Source: a virus
IMG/VR virus record: IMGVR_UViG_3300001533_001956
Location: 1-31,874 of that record
Strand: one strand, 5' to 3'
DNA: 31,874 nt
Shown here: positions 20,744 to 29,483 of the stretch, in pieces
Layout: every line of letters begins with the position of its first letter
How positions within the stretch are numbered: position 1 is the first letter of the stretch
Made by a program: the position numbers and the translations under genes
The notes under the pieces: model-generated
What the model was told of the DNA's origin: nothing
The model's input: only the letters and a program-made list of their open reading frames with translations
The model's database searches: none

Positions 20744-20769
20744 CCATCTAATGGTTTAGGAGACGTAGC

Positions 20770-23274
20770 ATGGACTTGCTGCATGCTTTGTTCCAAACGC
20801 TGCGTCCGGATGAGCAAATCTATGTGTGGCGGAAATCGCCACACGAGCGCAGGCTCTTTGATAGCCCCCAAGAAGTTGAGGAATACGTCGAGGGGCTAGA
20901 TGACAAGGCCGACGTCTACTTCGGGGTTGCCCCGAGGATACGTGGGGCCTACGACACGGTTAGTCGCGTTACCGCCGTGTGGGCAGATCTAGACTTTTCG
21001 GCCTTTGGGGACTCTCAAGAGAAAGCTAAGGACGCACTCATGTTCTACCCCGTGGAGCCTAGCTTCGTTGTAGCTAGTGGGCATGGCTTGCACGCCTATT
21101 GGCTGCTCGAAGAAGGCATCCCTGGGGACGTAGCGCAACGCATCATGCGCGATCTCACAGCCGTTGTTGGAGCGGACCCGACCCACGACCCCCCGCACGT
21201 CCTCCGTGTTCCTGGGACAGTCAACGCGAAGCGTCCCGAGGCACCCTGTGCGGTCAAGGAGCTACTCAGTCAGAAGAACTTCGTGTACAACCCAGAGGAC
21301 TTGGAGCGCTTAGGGCGGCTGAGTAGCCGGGCTCTACACATCATCGCCACCGGATCGACGAAGGATTTTGCCTCCCGCAGTGAGCGGGACTGGTTTGTTG
21401 TCCGCGAACTGATCGCGCTGGGCATCGGCCAGAAGACGATCGAGGCTTCGATTCAGCAGAAAAAGTGGGGGAATCGCTATCGAGAGGATCCCCGCCTCCT
21501 GCGAGTAGACTTAGAAAAAGCGAAGAGCCCCTTCGCCTCGGCGGAGCTTCGTTTCATTGAGGCCCAAGACTGCCTCTTCTTCATTACGCAAAATGGAAAA
21601 CACCAAGTCTCTACCTTCACGTTCGAGCCGGAGCGCCTCCTAACAGATCCGACGGGGGGTGCAGAGGACGCGCTGCTCGGCACCGTGCGTGCGGCTGGGC
21701 AAGTGTGGAAAGAACGGATATTCCCGCGAAGCGCGTTCTCCTCCCAAGCCAAACTTCATGGCTACCTGCCCATGATGTGGTGGCAGTGGACGGGGAATGA
21801 CTACGAGACCCGCCAATACTTGATCTACTTGATGGCCCGCTTGCAGCAGTCTGGGGGAGGCCGGACCTTCGTGACCTCCACAATGGGGAGACACGAAGAC
21901 ATGTGGGTGTATCGCGAAGGAGCCATCACCACGGAGGGGATCGTACCTGCCGCTCAGGCTCCCTATATCTTTATGGCTCCCTCGAAGGGCCGCGGCTCTA
22001 AGAAAGACACATGGCCAGAGCTCTCCTATGAGCTCTTGGCTGAGGACGACTACCGCGCGCTTTGCATAGAGCTTGGCGAACACATCCCCAACACCAACAC
22101 CATCGGCGCTGTGCTCCCTATCTTAGGATGGTTCTGCGCAAACCCGCTCAAGCCGCTTTTTGGGGCAGCGGGGATCCGCTTTCCGCACCTAAATGTCTTT
22201 GGTACGATGGGCGCAGGGAAGACGAGCTCTTTACTCAAACTTTACATGCCCCTCCTCGGCATGACGGATCCCAAGACATGGACAACGCAGACGACGACGT
22301 TCGTCATGCGCTGTCTCCTGGCGGGGACAAATGCCCTCCCTGTGATCTTTGGCGAGTTCCGGGCGTCCACCTCAGAAGCGGCGCGTAACGACTTTGCACA
22401 TATTATTCGTCAGGCCTACGACACAGGGCTAGACGCTCGTGGACGGGCCGATCAAAGCACCAACGTGTACGCCCTAGATGCACCCATCATCATTGATGGC
22501 GAGGACGCGGTCAACGACGGAGCTCTTCGAGAGCGCTGCATCATTGTAAACCTACAGCCCGCAGACATCGCTGTAGGATCAGCGGCGTACACATCCTTCG
22601 AGCATCTTGCAGCGCTGCCTCTGCATCACTTTGCTGGCCACTACATCCAACGTACCCTACATGAAACAGCAGAAAGTGTCTATGAGCGTTGGGAACGATA
22701 TGTAGAGGAAACCTCGCGAGTCTTTGATGAAGGACTCCCCGACCGCGTCCGGAAGAACATCTCCGTAGTCTGCGTAGGGCTAGAGCTCTTTTGTGAGCAT
22801 ATGGAGGCGTGGAGCGCCCCGGCCCCAGAGTGGAAGTTAGCCGATCTCGGGAAGCAACTGCGTAATGCTTCAGTACGTCTCGCCACAGGGGTATCACGCA
22901 CGATGTTCGACGACTTCATTGAAGACCTCGTTGGCGTGGCGGCGAATCAAGGCGTGACCAGCACCCCCTTTATCAGCTATTACCAGGAGCGGGATAAGGT
23001 ATTGTGGGTACACCTAGCGACAGCGATCGCGTGGTGGGACAAGTCCATGCGCGCCCGTGGGCGCTCTGGCTTAGAAGTGATGGCCTTGCGGGCGCAGCTG
23101 CAGGAGCGTTGCGAGAATGGTGGGTACGCTCTTCCCGAACAGACGCTTAACACAGGGACAAACCAGAGATTGAGCTGTTTTGGGGTCTCATTACCCAAGT
23201 GTCAGGAGGTTGGCCTAGATGTTCCGGATGGACTAGCAAAGCACATCACGCTTGCAAGGAGGAATGAGCTATGA
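20770..23274 (+). CDS. Primase-helicase
   Basis: An 834-residue protein; ATG 20770 lies behind TAGGAGACG. The N-terminal 170 residues have primase signals of the RepB/AEP type: VWADLDF with D73 and D75, SGHGLHAYWLL at 103-113 and RVPGTVNAK at 146-154. The C-terminal part has a P-loop GTMGAGKT at 478-485, a Walker B-like VIFGEF with E529 and a likely arginine finger at LRERCIIVNL. Together these should prime and unwind DNA at the replication origin. It is coupled to the polymerase by ATGA. It resembles the DUF927-type helicases of phages and plasmids; the exact family needs a profile search. Confidence 0.85.
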   Translation: MDLLHALFQTLRPDEQIYVWRKSPHERRLFDSPQEVEEYVEGLDDKADVYFGVAPRIRGAYDTVSRVTAVWADLDFSAFGDSQEKAKDALMFYPVEPSFVVASGHGLHAYWLLEEGIPGDVAQRIMRDLTAVVGADPTHDPPHVLRVPGTVNAKRPEAPCAVKELLSQKNFVYNPEDLERLGRLSSRALHIIATGSTKDFASRSERDWFVVRELIALGIGQKTIEASIQQKKWGNRYREDPRLLRVDLEKAKSPFASAELRFIEAQDCLFFITQNGKHQVSTFTFEPERLLTDPTGGAEDALLGTVRAAGQVWKERIFPRSAFSSQAKLHGYLPMMWWQWTGNDYETRQYLIYLMARLQQSGGGRTFVTSTMGRHEDMWVYREGAITTEGIVPAAQAPYIFMAPSKGRGSKKDTWPELSYELLAEDDYRALCIELGEHIPNTNTIGAVLPILGWFCANPLKPLFGAAGIRFPHLNVFGTMGAGKTSSLLKLYMPLLGMTDPKTWTTQTTTFVMRCLLAGTNALPVIFGEFRASTSEAARNDFAHIIRQAYDTGLDARGRADQSTNVYALDAPIIIDGEDAVNDGALRERCIIVNLQPADIAVGSAAYTSFEHLAALPLHHFAGHYIQRTLHETAESVYERWERYVEETSRVFDEGLPDRVRKNISVVCVGLELFCEHMEAWSAPAPEWKLADLGKQLRNASVRLATGVSRTMFDDFIEDLVGVAANQGVTSTPFISYYQERDKVLWVHLATAIAWWDKSMRARGRSGLEVMALRAQLQERCENGGYALPEQTLNTGTNQRLSCFGVSLPKCQEVGLDVPDGLAKHITLARRNEL

Positions 23275-25622
23275 CCATCAAACGACCAGGAGCCCTTTGT
23301 GATGAATGCCCCCTGCAAGAGTGCCGAGGGCTCACAGGGAGGTTCGCCAAGGGAAGTTCTGCAGACAAGCCCGTGGACGTCGTCATCGTTGGGGAGTCCC
23401 CAGGGAGGCAGGAGATGATTCAGAAGGCCGTCTTTGTTGGTCCAAGTGGAAAGCTCCTGTCTAGGGTTGCTGGACCCAAGAAGCTAGGCAACATCTACTT
23501 GACCAACGCCGCCCTGTGCTACACGGAGAACGGCAAGGATAAGGAGCAGGCCGCTAAGGCATGCGCCCCACGCCTGTGGCGGGAACTGCTTAGTCTGTCT
23601 CCGCGGCTTGTTGTCTCCATGGGGAACATCCCCACCGAGAGCCTGCTCGGCCCAGGCCCCGGCATTACGACGCGGCGGGGAGTTGCGGAGGAGCGCAACG
23701 GGCTAACAATCCTCCCCACTGTGCACCCCGCCTATGTCTTGCGTAGCGGTAGCGCCCTGCCCGACTTTGATCAAGATTTTGCAAAGGCGGAAGCGTTTTT
23801 GGCCCAGGGACAGGTTGCCTTTCGTGTGGCTGAGGAGGACAGGGACATCTCCTATAGGGTCACGACGGACTACAAGGACGTCCTCCAGAAGGCCGCCTCC
23901 GCCCCCTTTGCGGTGTTGGACTTGGAGACATCTAGCTTGGACATCTGCACGGCCACGGTGCTCTGCATGGTGATCGCCCCCCAGGGGGATCCTCAAGTGT
24001 ACATCCTACCACAGACGGTCATGGAGGACTTGGGCTTCCGCGACGCTTTACGCAACTGTCCTGCACGGTGGAGTGGCCACAACGCCAAGTTCGATCGCAA
24101 TGTGTTAGCGAAGCGTTGGGGCATTTCGCTACGCTTCACTCATGACTCCCTCTTGGGGCACTACATGCTGGACGAGCGCAAGGGCACGCACGGGCTGAAG
24201 GATATCTCCCGCTCCCTGTGGAACGCGCCCGACTGGGAAGCGCCCATCCAGGAGGCACTGAAGGAGCGGAAGTCGAAGAGCTACGCTGACGTGCCCCCGG
24301 CCATGCTGCACAAGTACGCCGCACTCGACGGTCACTATCAACGGAAGCTGACTGAGCATGTCATCGCGGAGCTTGAGAAGCTACCCAAGCGATGGAGCGT
24401 CTACGCAGACCTACTAATTCCTGCCATGCACGCCTTGTCCAATGCAGAAGTAAAGGGCGTACTGCTCGACTTACCGCTGTTACACGCCTATCAACAAACG
24501 TATGAGAAGAAGATCCTTCGGGTATTGTCCCAGATTCATGAGATTATTGGACGTCCCTTCGACCCAACACAGCCCAAGGCTACCTTCAACGCGGGCTCTC
24601 CAGCCCAGGTCGCAGCTGTGATGTTTGACGAGCTGGGTCTTCCGCAGCTGAATGGACGCTCGACAAACGCCACCACCGTGCTCAAGCGGTATGAGAATCC
24701 CCACCCGTTTGTCACAGCCATCTTAGAGTTCCGAGAACTCAACACGATGATCACGCGCTACCTCAATGGGCTGGAGAGGTCGGTCAGTCCCTTTGGTACA
24801 GTGCACACCAACTTCAACCTGCAAGGCACGACCACAGGGAGGTTGTCCTCTAGCGATCCCAATCTCCAGAATCAGCCGCGCAAGAATGCGGACATCAAGA
24901 AGCTCTTCGCACCAGATCCGGGGAACTGGTGGATCGAGGCGGATTACTCCCAGATTGAGTTACGGGTCATTGCGTGGCTGTCCCAGGATCCTTGGCTGCT
25001 GCAGTGCTATCGAGATGGTAGAGATCTGCATGGAGAGATGGCCGCGGAGGTCTACGGCCCCGACTATGTTAAAGAGCAGCGCAGCTTGGCCAAAGGCATG
25101 AACTTTGGACTGGCCTATGGGCGTACAATCTTTGGCATCATGCAGGATGGGGACATCAACATATCGCTGGAGGAAGCTGAGCGCATCAAGGAAGTGTTCT
25201 TCGCCCGCATGCCCGGAGTCGTCCGCTGGGTAGCAGAGACCAAGGCGTTTGTGCTCAAGAACCACTACATCGAGACCCCCCTGGGGCGCGTTCGTAACTT
25301 CCCGGAGATCGCAATCGCTCGTTCTGCTGGGGATCGTGAACGGATCTTTCGAGAAGCGGTGAACAACAATCCTCAGAGTGTGGCCAGTGACGTCACGCTT
25401 CGGGCATTCACAAAGCTAGACGCGCTTGGGTATGACATGCGCATCACCGTGCACGATAGCGTCGTCGCTCAAGCCCCACAGGGGGATGTGAAGGACGTCG
25501 CCCGAGAGATGTGCCGGATCATGGAGGAGAGCGCCACGGAGCTGCTGGGGGACGATCTTCCCTTTCCCGCGGACGCTGGGGTAGGGCCTACATGGGGAGA
25601 CATCAAGGAGATAGACGTATGA
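23271..25622 (+). CDS. Uracil-DNA glycosylase / 3'-5' exonuclease / DNA polymerase A fusion
   Basis: A 783-residue protein that overlaps the previous stop (ATGA). Residues 1-180 are a family 4-like uracil-DNA glycosylase: C10, C13, C83 and C98 fit an iron-sulfur cluster, with GESPG at 41-45 and HPA at 152-154. Residues 210-365 are a proofreading exonuclease: D217-x-E219, GHNAKFD with D275, and Y349-x3-D353. The rest is family A polymerase: DYSQIELR (D558), RSLAKGMNFGLAYG (R604, K608, F612) and VHDS (D729). F612 matches Phe762 of E. coli Pol I. It has no 5' nuclease. It is the likely replicative polymerase, and its glycosylase could remove uracil at the fork. Confidence 0.95.
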   Translation: MTIKRPGALCDECPLQECRGLTGRFAKGSSADKPVDVVIVGESPGRQEMIQKAVFVGPSGKLLSRVAGPKKLGNIYLTNAALCYTENGKDKEQAAKACAPRLWRELLSLSPRLVVSMGNIPTESLLGPGPGITTRRGVAEERNGLTILPTVHPAYVLRSGSALPDFDQDFAKAEAFLAQGQVAFRVAEEDRDISYRVTTDYKDVLQKAASAPFAVLDLETSSLDICTATVLCMVIAPQGDPQVYILPQTVMEDLGFRDALRNCPARWSGHNAKFDRNVLAKRWGISLRFTHDSLLGHYMLDERKGTHGLKDISRSLWNAPDWEAPIQEALKERKSKSYADVPPAMLHKYAALDGHYQRKLTEHVIAELEKLPKRWSVYADLLIPAMHALSNAEVKGVLLDLPLLHAYQQTYEKKILRVLSQIHEIIGRPFDPTQPKATFNAGSPAQVAAVMFDELGLPQLNGRSTNATTVLKRYENPHPFVTAILEFRELNTMITRYLNGLERSVSPFGTVHTNFNLQGTTTGRLSSSDPNLQNQPRKNADIKKLFAPDPGNWWIEADYSQIELRVIAWLSQDPWLLQCYRDGRDLHGEMAAEVYGPDYVKEQRSLAKGMNFGLAYGRTIFGIMQDGDINISLEEAERIKEVFFARMPGVVRWVAETKAFVLKNHYIETPLGRVRNFPEIAIARSAGDRERIFREAVNNNPQSVASDVTLRAFTKLDALGYDMRITVHDSVVAQAPQGDVKDVAREMCRIMEESATELLGDDLPFPADAGVGPTWGDIKEIDV

Positions 25623-26050
25623 GCGGGACCGTCGTAGTCGTCGTGGATCCGGGGGAGTCCACTGGGGTCATCGTGGCTTGCCTCGAAGAAAAGACTGCCC
25701 TCCCCACTATCATAGAAGCTACGACCATTCCATTGTGGCGAGGGCTGCAGGAGCTCATCGCAAAGTATCAGCCTGCGTGCATCGTCGCGGAGGAGTTTAG
25801 GCTCCGCGCTGCACAGGCAAAAGCGCAAGCAGGCTCGTACATGCCCTCCTCCCAAGTCCTGGGTGTGCTGACGTTTCTTGCTGAGCATGCGGATATCCCC
25901 CTGGTGGAGCAGTCTGCCTCCTTTGGCTTTCAGCGAGGGAGGGTCCGCAGCGATGAGGAAAAAGCACTATTTGACGCACTAGGTACAGTGCACGAACAGG
26001 CGGCCTTTCACCACTTACTGGCCTATGTTCGGGCTCAAGGAGGGAAGTGA
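25619..26050 (+). CDS. RuvC-like Holliday-junction resolvase
   Basis: A 143-residue protein; ATG 25619 overlaps the polymerase stop (ATGA). It has the RNase H-like fold signals VVVVVDPGESTGVIV (first Asp), CIVAEEFRL (Glu) and a C-terminal DALGTVHEQAAFHHLLAY (Asp and His), the pattern of RuvC-type resolvases. It would cut four-way junctions made during recombination or replication. The length fits phage RuvC-like proteins. An upstream in-frame start at 25511 is rejected because it lies inside the polymerase gene. Confidence 0.8.
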   Translation: MSGTVVVVVDPGESTGVIVACLEEKTALPTIIEATTIPLWRGLQELIAKYQPACIVAEEFRLRAAQAKAQAGSYMPSSQVLGVLTFLAEHADIPLVEQSASFGFQRGRVRSDEEKALFDALGTVHEQAAFHHLLAYVRAQGGK

Positions 26051-28776
26051 TGCTCACGTACTTGCCTGCTCGGGGACGCTACACCGCAAAGATTTCGGGA
26101 TCGGGGATAGACGGCAAGAAGGCGGCGGTTGCCTGCAAGGACATTCCCGGCGTGACCTTCAGGGACGGCTCGGTGAAGATCCCCGCAGACCCCAGGTTGT
26201 TGGAGATGGTTGCCCACCACTGGGACAACAACATCCTCATCTCAAAGGAACTCCAGGCGTGGTACAAGCGGGAGACGGACGCGGAGCGCAAGCTCGTCGA
26301 GCTCCTCGCCCGTGAAGACGCTTCGTTAGAGCATCCAAACTCCAATATTCTACATCCCTATCAGCGAGTTGGAGTGAACTACTTGGTTAACGCTGGTGGT
26401 GGGTTGTTATGTGACGACATGGGCTTAGGGAAGCAACAGCCTGTAGACACCAGTGTATTAACGCCAAGTGGATGGCGAGTCTTAGGAGGATTACAGCTAG
26501 GAGATGCTGTCATCGGATCAGACGGAAAGCCAACCCTTGTCACTGGAATCTATCCACAGGGTGTAAAGCCTTCCTTTCGGGTTTACATGTCCGATGGCTC
26601 CAGTGTTGAGGCTGGGCCAGAACATCTTTGGTTGGTCTCTTACCGTCGCGGGGGAAGGAAGTGGCAAGAGCTTGAGCTAACAACGGAGCAACTAGCAAAC
26701 CGCCCTGTCATAACTCAACAGTGGTCTAGGGCCAATGATTTCGAGTCCACACTCGACTTGAGTAAGACGAAACTTTACCTGCCTATGCTCTCTGGCATAC
26801 CCGACTTGGGCAGCAATGAACCACGGCCCATTGATCCCTATACGTTGGGCGCACTCTTGGCGAATGGATGCTTGCATTGTGGAACGCCAACATTGACTGT
26901 GAATACGGCAGACGCTCAGGAGGTGATAGCCTATGTCTCCCAGAAAGAGGAGCTTGGGGCCGTCCACGCCTATGGGCAAGCGACCCATATTAATATCCTG
27001 TCCATGACGGAGCGTATACGATCCCTCAACCTCGACGTGAGCAGCCGAGAGAAGTTCATTCCTCGGGCATACTTCAACGCCTCGGGGGCGCAACGGAAGG
27101 ATCTTTTACATGGTCTTATGGACGGGGACGGCAGCATCTCTAAAACGGGGAACCGTGTAACCTATCATAGCTGCTGCCAACAGTTGGCTAGAGACGTTCA
27201 AGAATTGGTAGAAAGCCTGGGTGGCATAGCCAGCATTAAAGAGTACAGCCGCAAGGAAAAGCCGACAGAATATCACGTTAGGATTCGTCTTTCCTTCAAT
27301 CCCTTTCGCATGCACCGCAAGGGGGATCGGTACAAGCCAGGACGGCTCGCCGCACCCTGCCGAACAATTCAGAGGGTTGAATACGTTCGGGAAGTGGAGT
27401 CGGTATGTATTGCCGTTGATGCCCCAGATCACCTATACGTCACTGAACACTGCATTCTTACGCACAACACTGCCCAGTCTATTATATCTGTTGACCTGTC
27501 TAGGGACAATGATCGTGTTCTTGTAATATGCCCCAATGCTGTGAAGCACCAGTGGCGGGAGGAGATTGAGAAATGGTCGTGCCTCAATCACCCCGTACAT
27601 ACGCTGGAATGGGCTACCCGAGAGGCGTGCATGCAATCCTTTCAGGAGCAGGGTGGCTGGGTGATCGCAAACTACTACGCCCTGCAGCGCTTCTGGGTGG
27701 GCAAGGAGGAGTACAAGACCGGCTTCGACGTGGGCACCTGGGACTGGGTCATCATCGACGAGGGGCACAGGCTGAAGAATCGCAAGACGCGCAGCTTCCA
27801 CGCAGCCTCGCTGCTCTCCTTCGCGCACTTGGCCATCCTCACCGGCACGCCCATGGGCAATGACCCCAGCGAGATGTGGGCTTTGCTCCACCTGCTCGAC
27901 CCGAAGAAGTACAGCTCCTACTGGCGCTTCTTCGAGATGTACGTGGAGTACATGGAGGATCATATCTTTGGGACGCGCACGATCTTGGGGACGAAGAATC
28001 CAAAGCTGCTGCGCACCGATCTCGCTCCGCGAATGGTACAGCGCCGTAAGGAGGACGTTCTCCCGCAGCTCCCTCGAAAGCAGTACCAGACACTTCGCCT
28101 AGACATGGACAAGGCCCAGCGCAAATACTATGTACAGATGCTAACCGAGAGTCGTCTCGCCCTGGAGAATGGGGAGGAGCTGGAAGCATGGTCGGCCCTA
28201 GCCGTCCTCGTGCGCCTGCGGCAGATCCTCAGCACCCCAGCTAACTTTGATCTGCCCGACGTCTCCACAAAGCTAGACGCGGCTATGGAGCTAATTACCT
28301 CCACGTCGCGGAGGGTGGTTGTGTACAGCATCTACCGCAAGACCGTCTTCTCCCTGTGCGCCCGTCTGGACAAAGAGAGCATCCCCAACGTGCGCATCAT
28401 TGGAGGCATGTCAGGAGAGGAACGGCACGAGGCACAGCGGCGAGTCAATGCCGCTGAGGCCCAAGTGCTGGTCGCTACGATCCGGGCAGGAGGCACAGGG
28501 CTGAACTTGCAGGGGGCCTCAACGGCGATCTTTGTCGATGAGGAGTGGAATCCTTTGGAGCAGCGGCAGGCGGAGGATCGTCTACACCGCCTTGGTCAGA
28601 CAGAGACGGTGCACATTATCCGCCTGTGTTGCCCAGGAACAGTAGACGACTTGGTGATGGAGATCTTACTGCGCAAGAAAAAGATGCACGATGCTGTCTT
28701 CGCCGAGGCCCTTCAACGGGAGTTTGATCGCTTTCTTGTTACTTCCCCAACCATCTCGGACTTACTGTCAGGATGA
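26050..28776 (+). CDS. SNF2-family helicase interrupted by an intein
   Basis: A 908-residue precursor; ATG 26050 overlaps the upstream stop (TGATG) and fits AAGGAGGG better than GTG 26047. After splicing, about 563 residues remain. Motif I is DDMGLGK-T, with Lys128 before and Thr474 after the intein. DEGH at 570-573 is motif II, LTGTPMGN motif III, and ATIRAGGTGLNLQ and QAEDRLHRLGQ motifs V and VI. Such enzymes move along DNA or remodel protein-DNA complexes. The intein splits the ATP site, so no ATPase exists until splicing. The 3' end overlaps the convergent gene by 38 bases. Confidence 0.93.
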   Translation: MLTYLPARGRYTAKISGSGIDGKKAAVACKDIPGVTFRDGSVKIPADPRLLEMVAHHWDNNILISKELQAWYKRETDAERKLVELLAREDASLEHPNSNILHPYQRVGVNYLVNAGGGLLCDDMGLGKQQPVDTSVLTPSGWRVLGGLQLGDAVIGSDGKPTLVTGIYPQGVKPSFRVYMSDGSSVEAGPEHLWLVSYRRGGRKWQELELTTEQLANRPVITQQWSRANDFESTLDLSKTKLYLPMLSGIPDLGSNEPRPIDPYTLGALLANGCLHCGTPTLTVNTADAQEVIAYVSQKEELGAVHAYGQATHINILSMTERIRSLNLDVSSREKFIPRAYFNASGAQRKDLLHGLMDGDGSISKTGNRVTYHSCCQQLARDVQELVESLGGIASIKEYSRKEKPTEYHVRIRLSFNPFRMHRKGDRYKPGRLAAPCRTIQRVEYVREVESVCIAVDAPDHLYVTEHCILTHNTAQSIISVDLSRDNDRVLVICPNAVKHQWREEIEKWSCLNHPVHTLEWATREACMQSFQEQGGWVIANYYALQRFWVGKEEYKTGFDVGTWDWVIIDEGHRLKNRKTRSFHAASLLSFAHLAILTGTPMGNDPSEMWALLHLLDPKKYSSYWRFFEMYVEYMEDHIFGTRTILGTKNPKLLRTDLAPRMVQRRKEDVLPQLPRKQYQTLRLDMDKAQRKYYVQMLTESRLALENGEELEAWSALAVLVRLRQILSTPANFDLPDVSTKLDAAMELITSTSRRVVVYSIYRKTVFSLCARLDKESIPNVRIIGGMSGEERHEAQRRVNAAEAQVLVATIRAGGTGLNLQGASTAIFVDEEWNPLEQRQAEDRLHRLGQTETVHIIRLCCPGTVDDLVMEILLRKKKMHDAVFAEALQREFDRFLVTSPTISDLLSG
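26434..27468 (+). mobile_element. Class 3 intein with LAGLIDADG endonuclease in SNF2 P-loop
   Basis: A 345-residue intein (precursor residues 129-473). It begins QQPVDTSVLTPSGWRVLGGL, so Gln and not Cys/Ser is residue 1, and ends CILTHN before the +1 residue Thr. It has the class 3 WCT triplet: Trp in PEHLWLV, Cys in VCIAVDAPDHLY and Thr in LTHN. The first endonuclease motif is LGALLANGC, with Asn where Asp/Glu is expected; the second (LLHGLMDGDG) is intact. The DNA looks more AT-rich than its flanks. The Deinococcus radiodurans Snf2 protein carries a known class 3 intein; whether at the same site is from memory. Confidence 0.92.
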
Positions 28777-29062
28777 GCATTTGAACAAGTGCGACAATGC
28801 TCGCAGTGACAAGGATCATGCCGTCTACAAGGGGGCCAGCGATCGTAGTTAGAGGGGGGAGTAAAAACGCAGCCTCACTGCAGACAATGGTGCTTGCTGC
28901 CGCAATGATGAAGGTTAGGATGGCTACCCCTTGGCAAAACAGAGACGCTTTGGTTCGTGTAGCTCGCCACAAAGTTCGTGCCCGCACAAAGTTAAAGACA
29001 CTCACGGCGATCGATAGTATTGCGATGCCCGTGTAGATCCGGTATAGCCACATAAGCGTCAC
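28739..29062 (-). CDS. Three-segment membrane protein, holin candidate
   Basis: A 107-residue protein with a GTG start at 29062, which overlaps the stop of the upstream gene (GTGA) and is spaced well from GGAGG. Three membrane helices lie at about residues 5-24, 42-62 and 79-100, with a basic loop at 27-38. This matches the size and layout of class I holins, but many other small membrane proteins look the same. It is the last gene of the minus-strand operon and its 3' end overlaps the SNF2 gene tail to tail by 38 bases. Confidence 0.7.
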   Translation of the reverse strand: MTLMWLYRIYTGIAILSIAVSVFNFVRARTLWRATRTKASLFCQGVAILTFIIAAASTIVCSEAAFLLPPLTTIAGPLVDGMILVTASIVALVQMLILTVSPRWLGK

Positions 29063-29232
29063 GAATGACCTCCGCTGCTTTGATGCTCTAGATCGTAAAG
29101 GAGTTTTGCAACACGGGCATCAAAGATGTCCATGTCTGTATCGATTTTATCCTTTTTATAGAGCGAATAAGCTGCTGTCAGCAGGCCTCCTAAAATAATT
29201 CCACACAGCAGCAAGTAAATCTGTATTGGCAT
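29059..29232 (-). CDS. 57-residue membrane protein
   Basis: ATG 29232 follows the previous stop by four bases; GGGAGAG lies upstream. The protein has one membrane helix at about residues 3-22 (IQIYLLLCGIILGGLLTAAY) and a polar helical tail (KKDKIDTDMDIFDARVAKLL). Its stop overlaps the GTG of the next gene. The N-in, single-helix form resembles small partner proteins of holins or spanins, but no such link is shown. Confidence 0.7.
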   Translation of the reverse strand: MPIQIYLLLCGIILGGLLTAAYSLYKKDKIDTDMDIFDARVAKLLYDLEHQSSGGHS

Positions 29233-29236
29233 TGCC

Positions 29237-29467
29237 TTAGTCTCTCCCTTTGTCCAGCGCCCGTAGGCAGTCCAATATGCGCTCAGTCGTGTTTGTAGAT
29301 TCTACACGATGAATCTCCCAGGCCTGCAGGAGCTTCTGTAGGCTTTCGCGTAGGTGGTCGATTTGCTTGTCTCGAACAATAAGTAGATAGATCAATAAGA
29401 CATTGACGGCATAGGATGGCCCGAGTTCAATGAACTTTGTCCACGGTAGGTTTTCCATACTCTCCAT
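29237..29467 (-). CDS. Membrane protein with C-terminal coiled coil
   Basis: A 76-residue protein; ATG 29467 is preferred because CGGAGA lies upstream and longer starts run into the previous gene. The membrane helix is at about residues 16-31 (SYAVNVLLIYLLIV), followed by RDKQIDHLRESLQKLLQAWE, which looks like a coiled coil. The layout is common among small phage membrane proteins next to tail or lysis genes. It may be a holin accessory or spanin-like protein. Confidence 0.7.
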   Translation of the reverse strand: MESMENLPWTKFIELGPSYAVNVLLIYLLIVRDKQIDHLRESLQKLLQAWEIHRVESTNTTERILDCLRALDKGRD

Positions 29468-29483
29468 GAGTCTCCGTAGGCAC

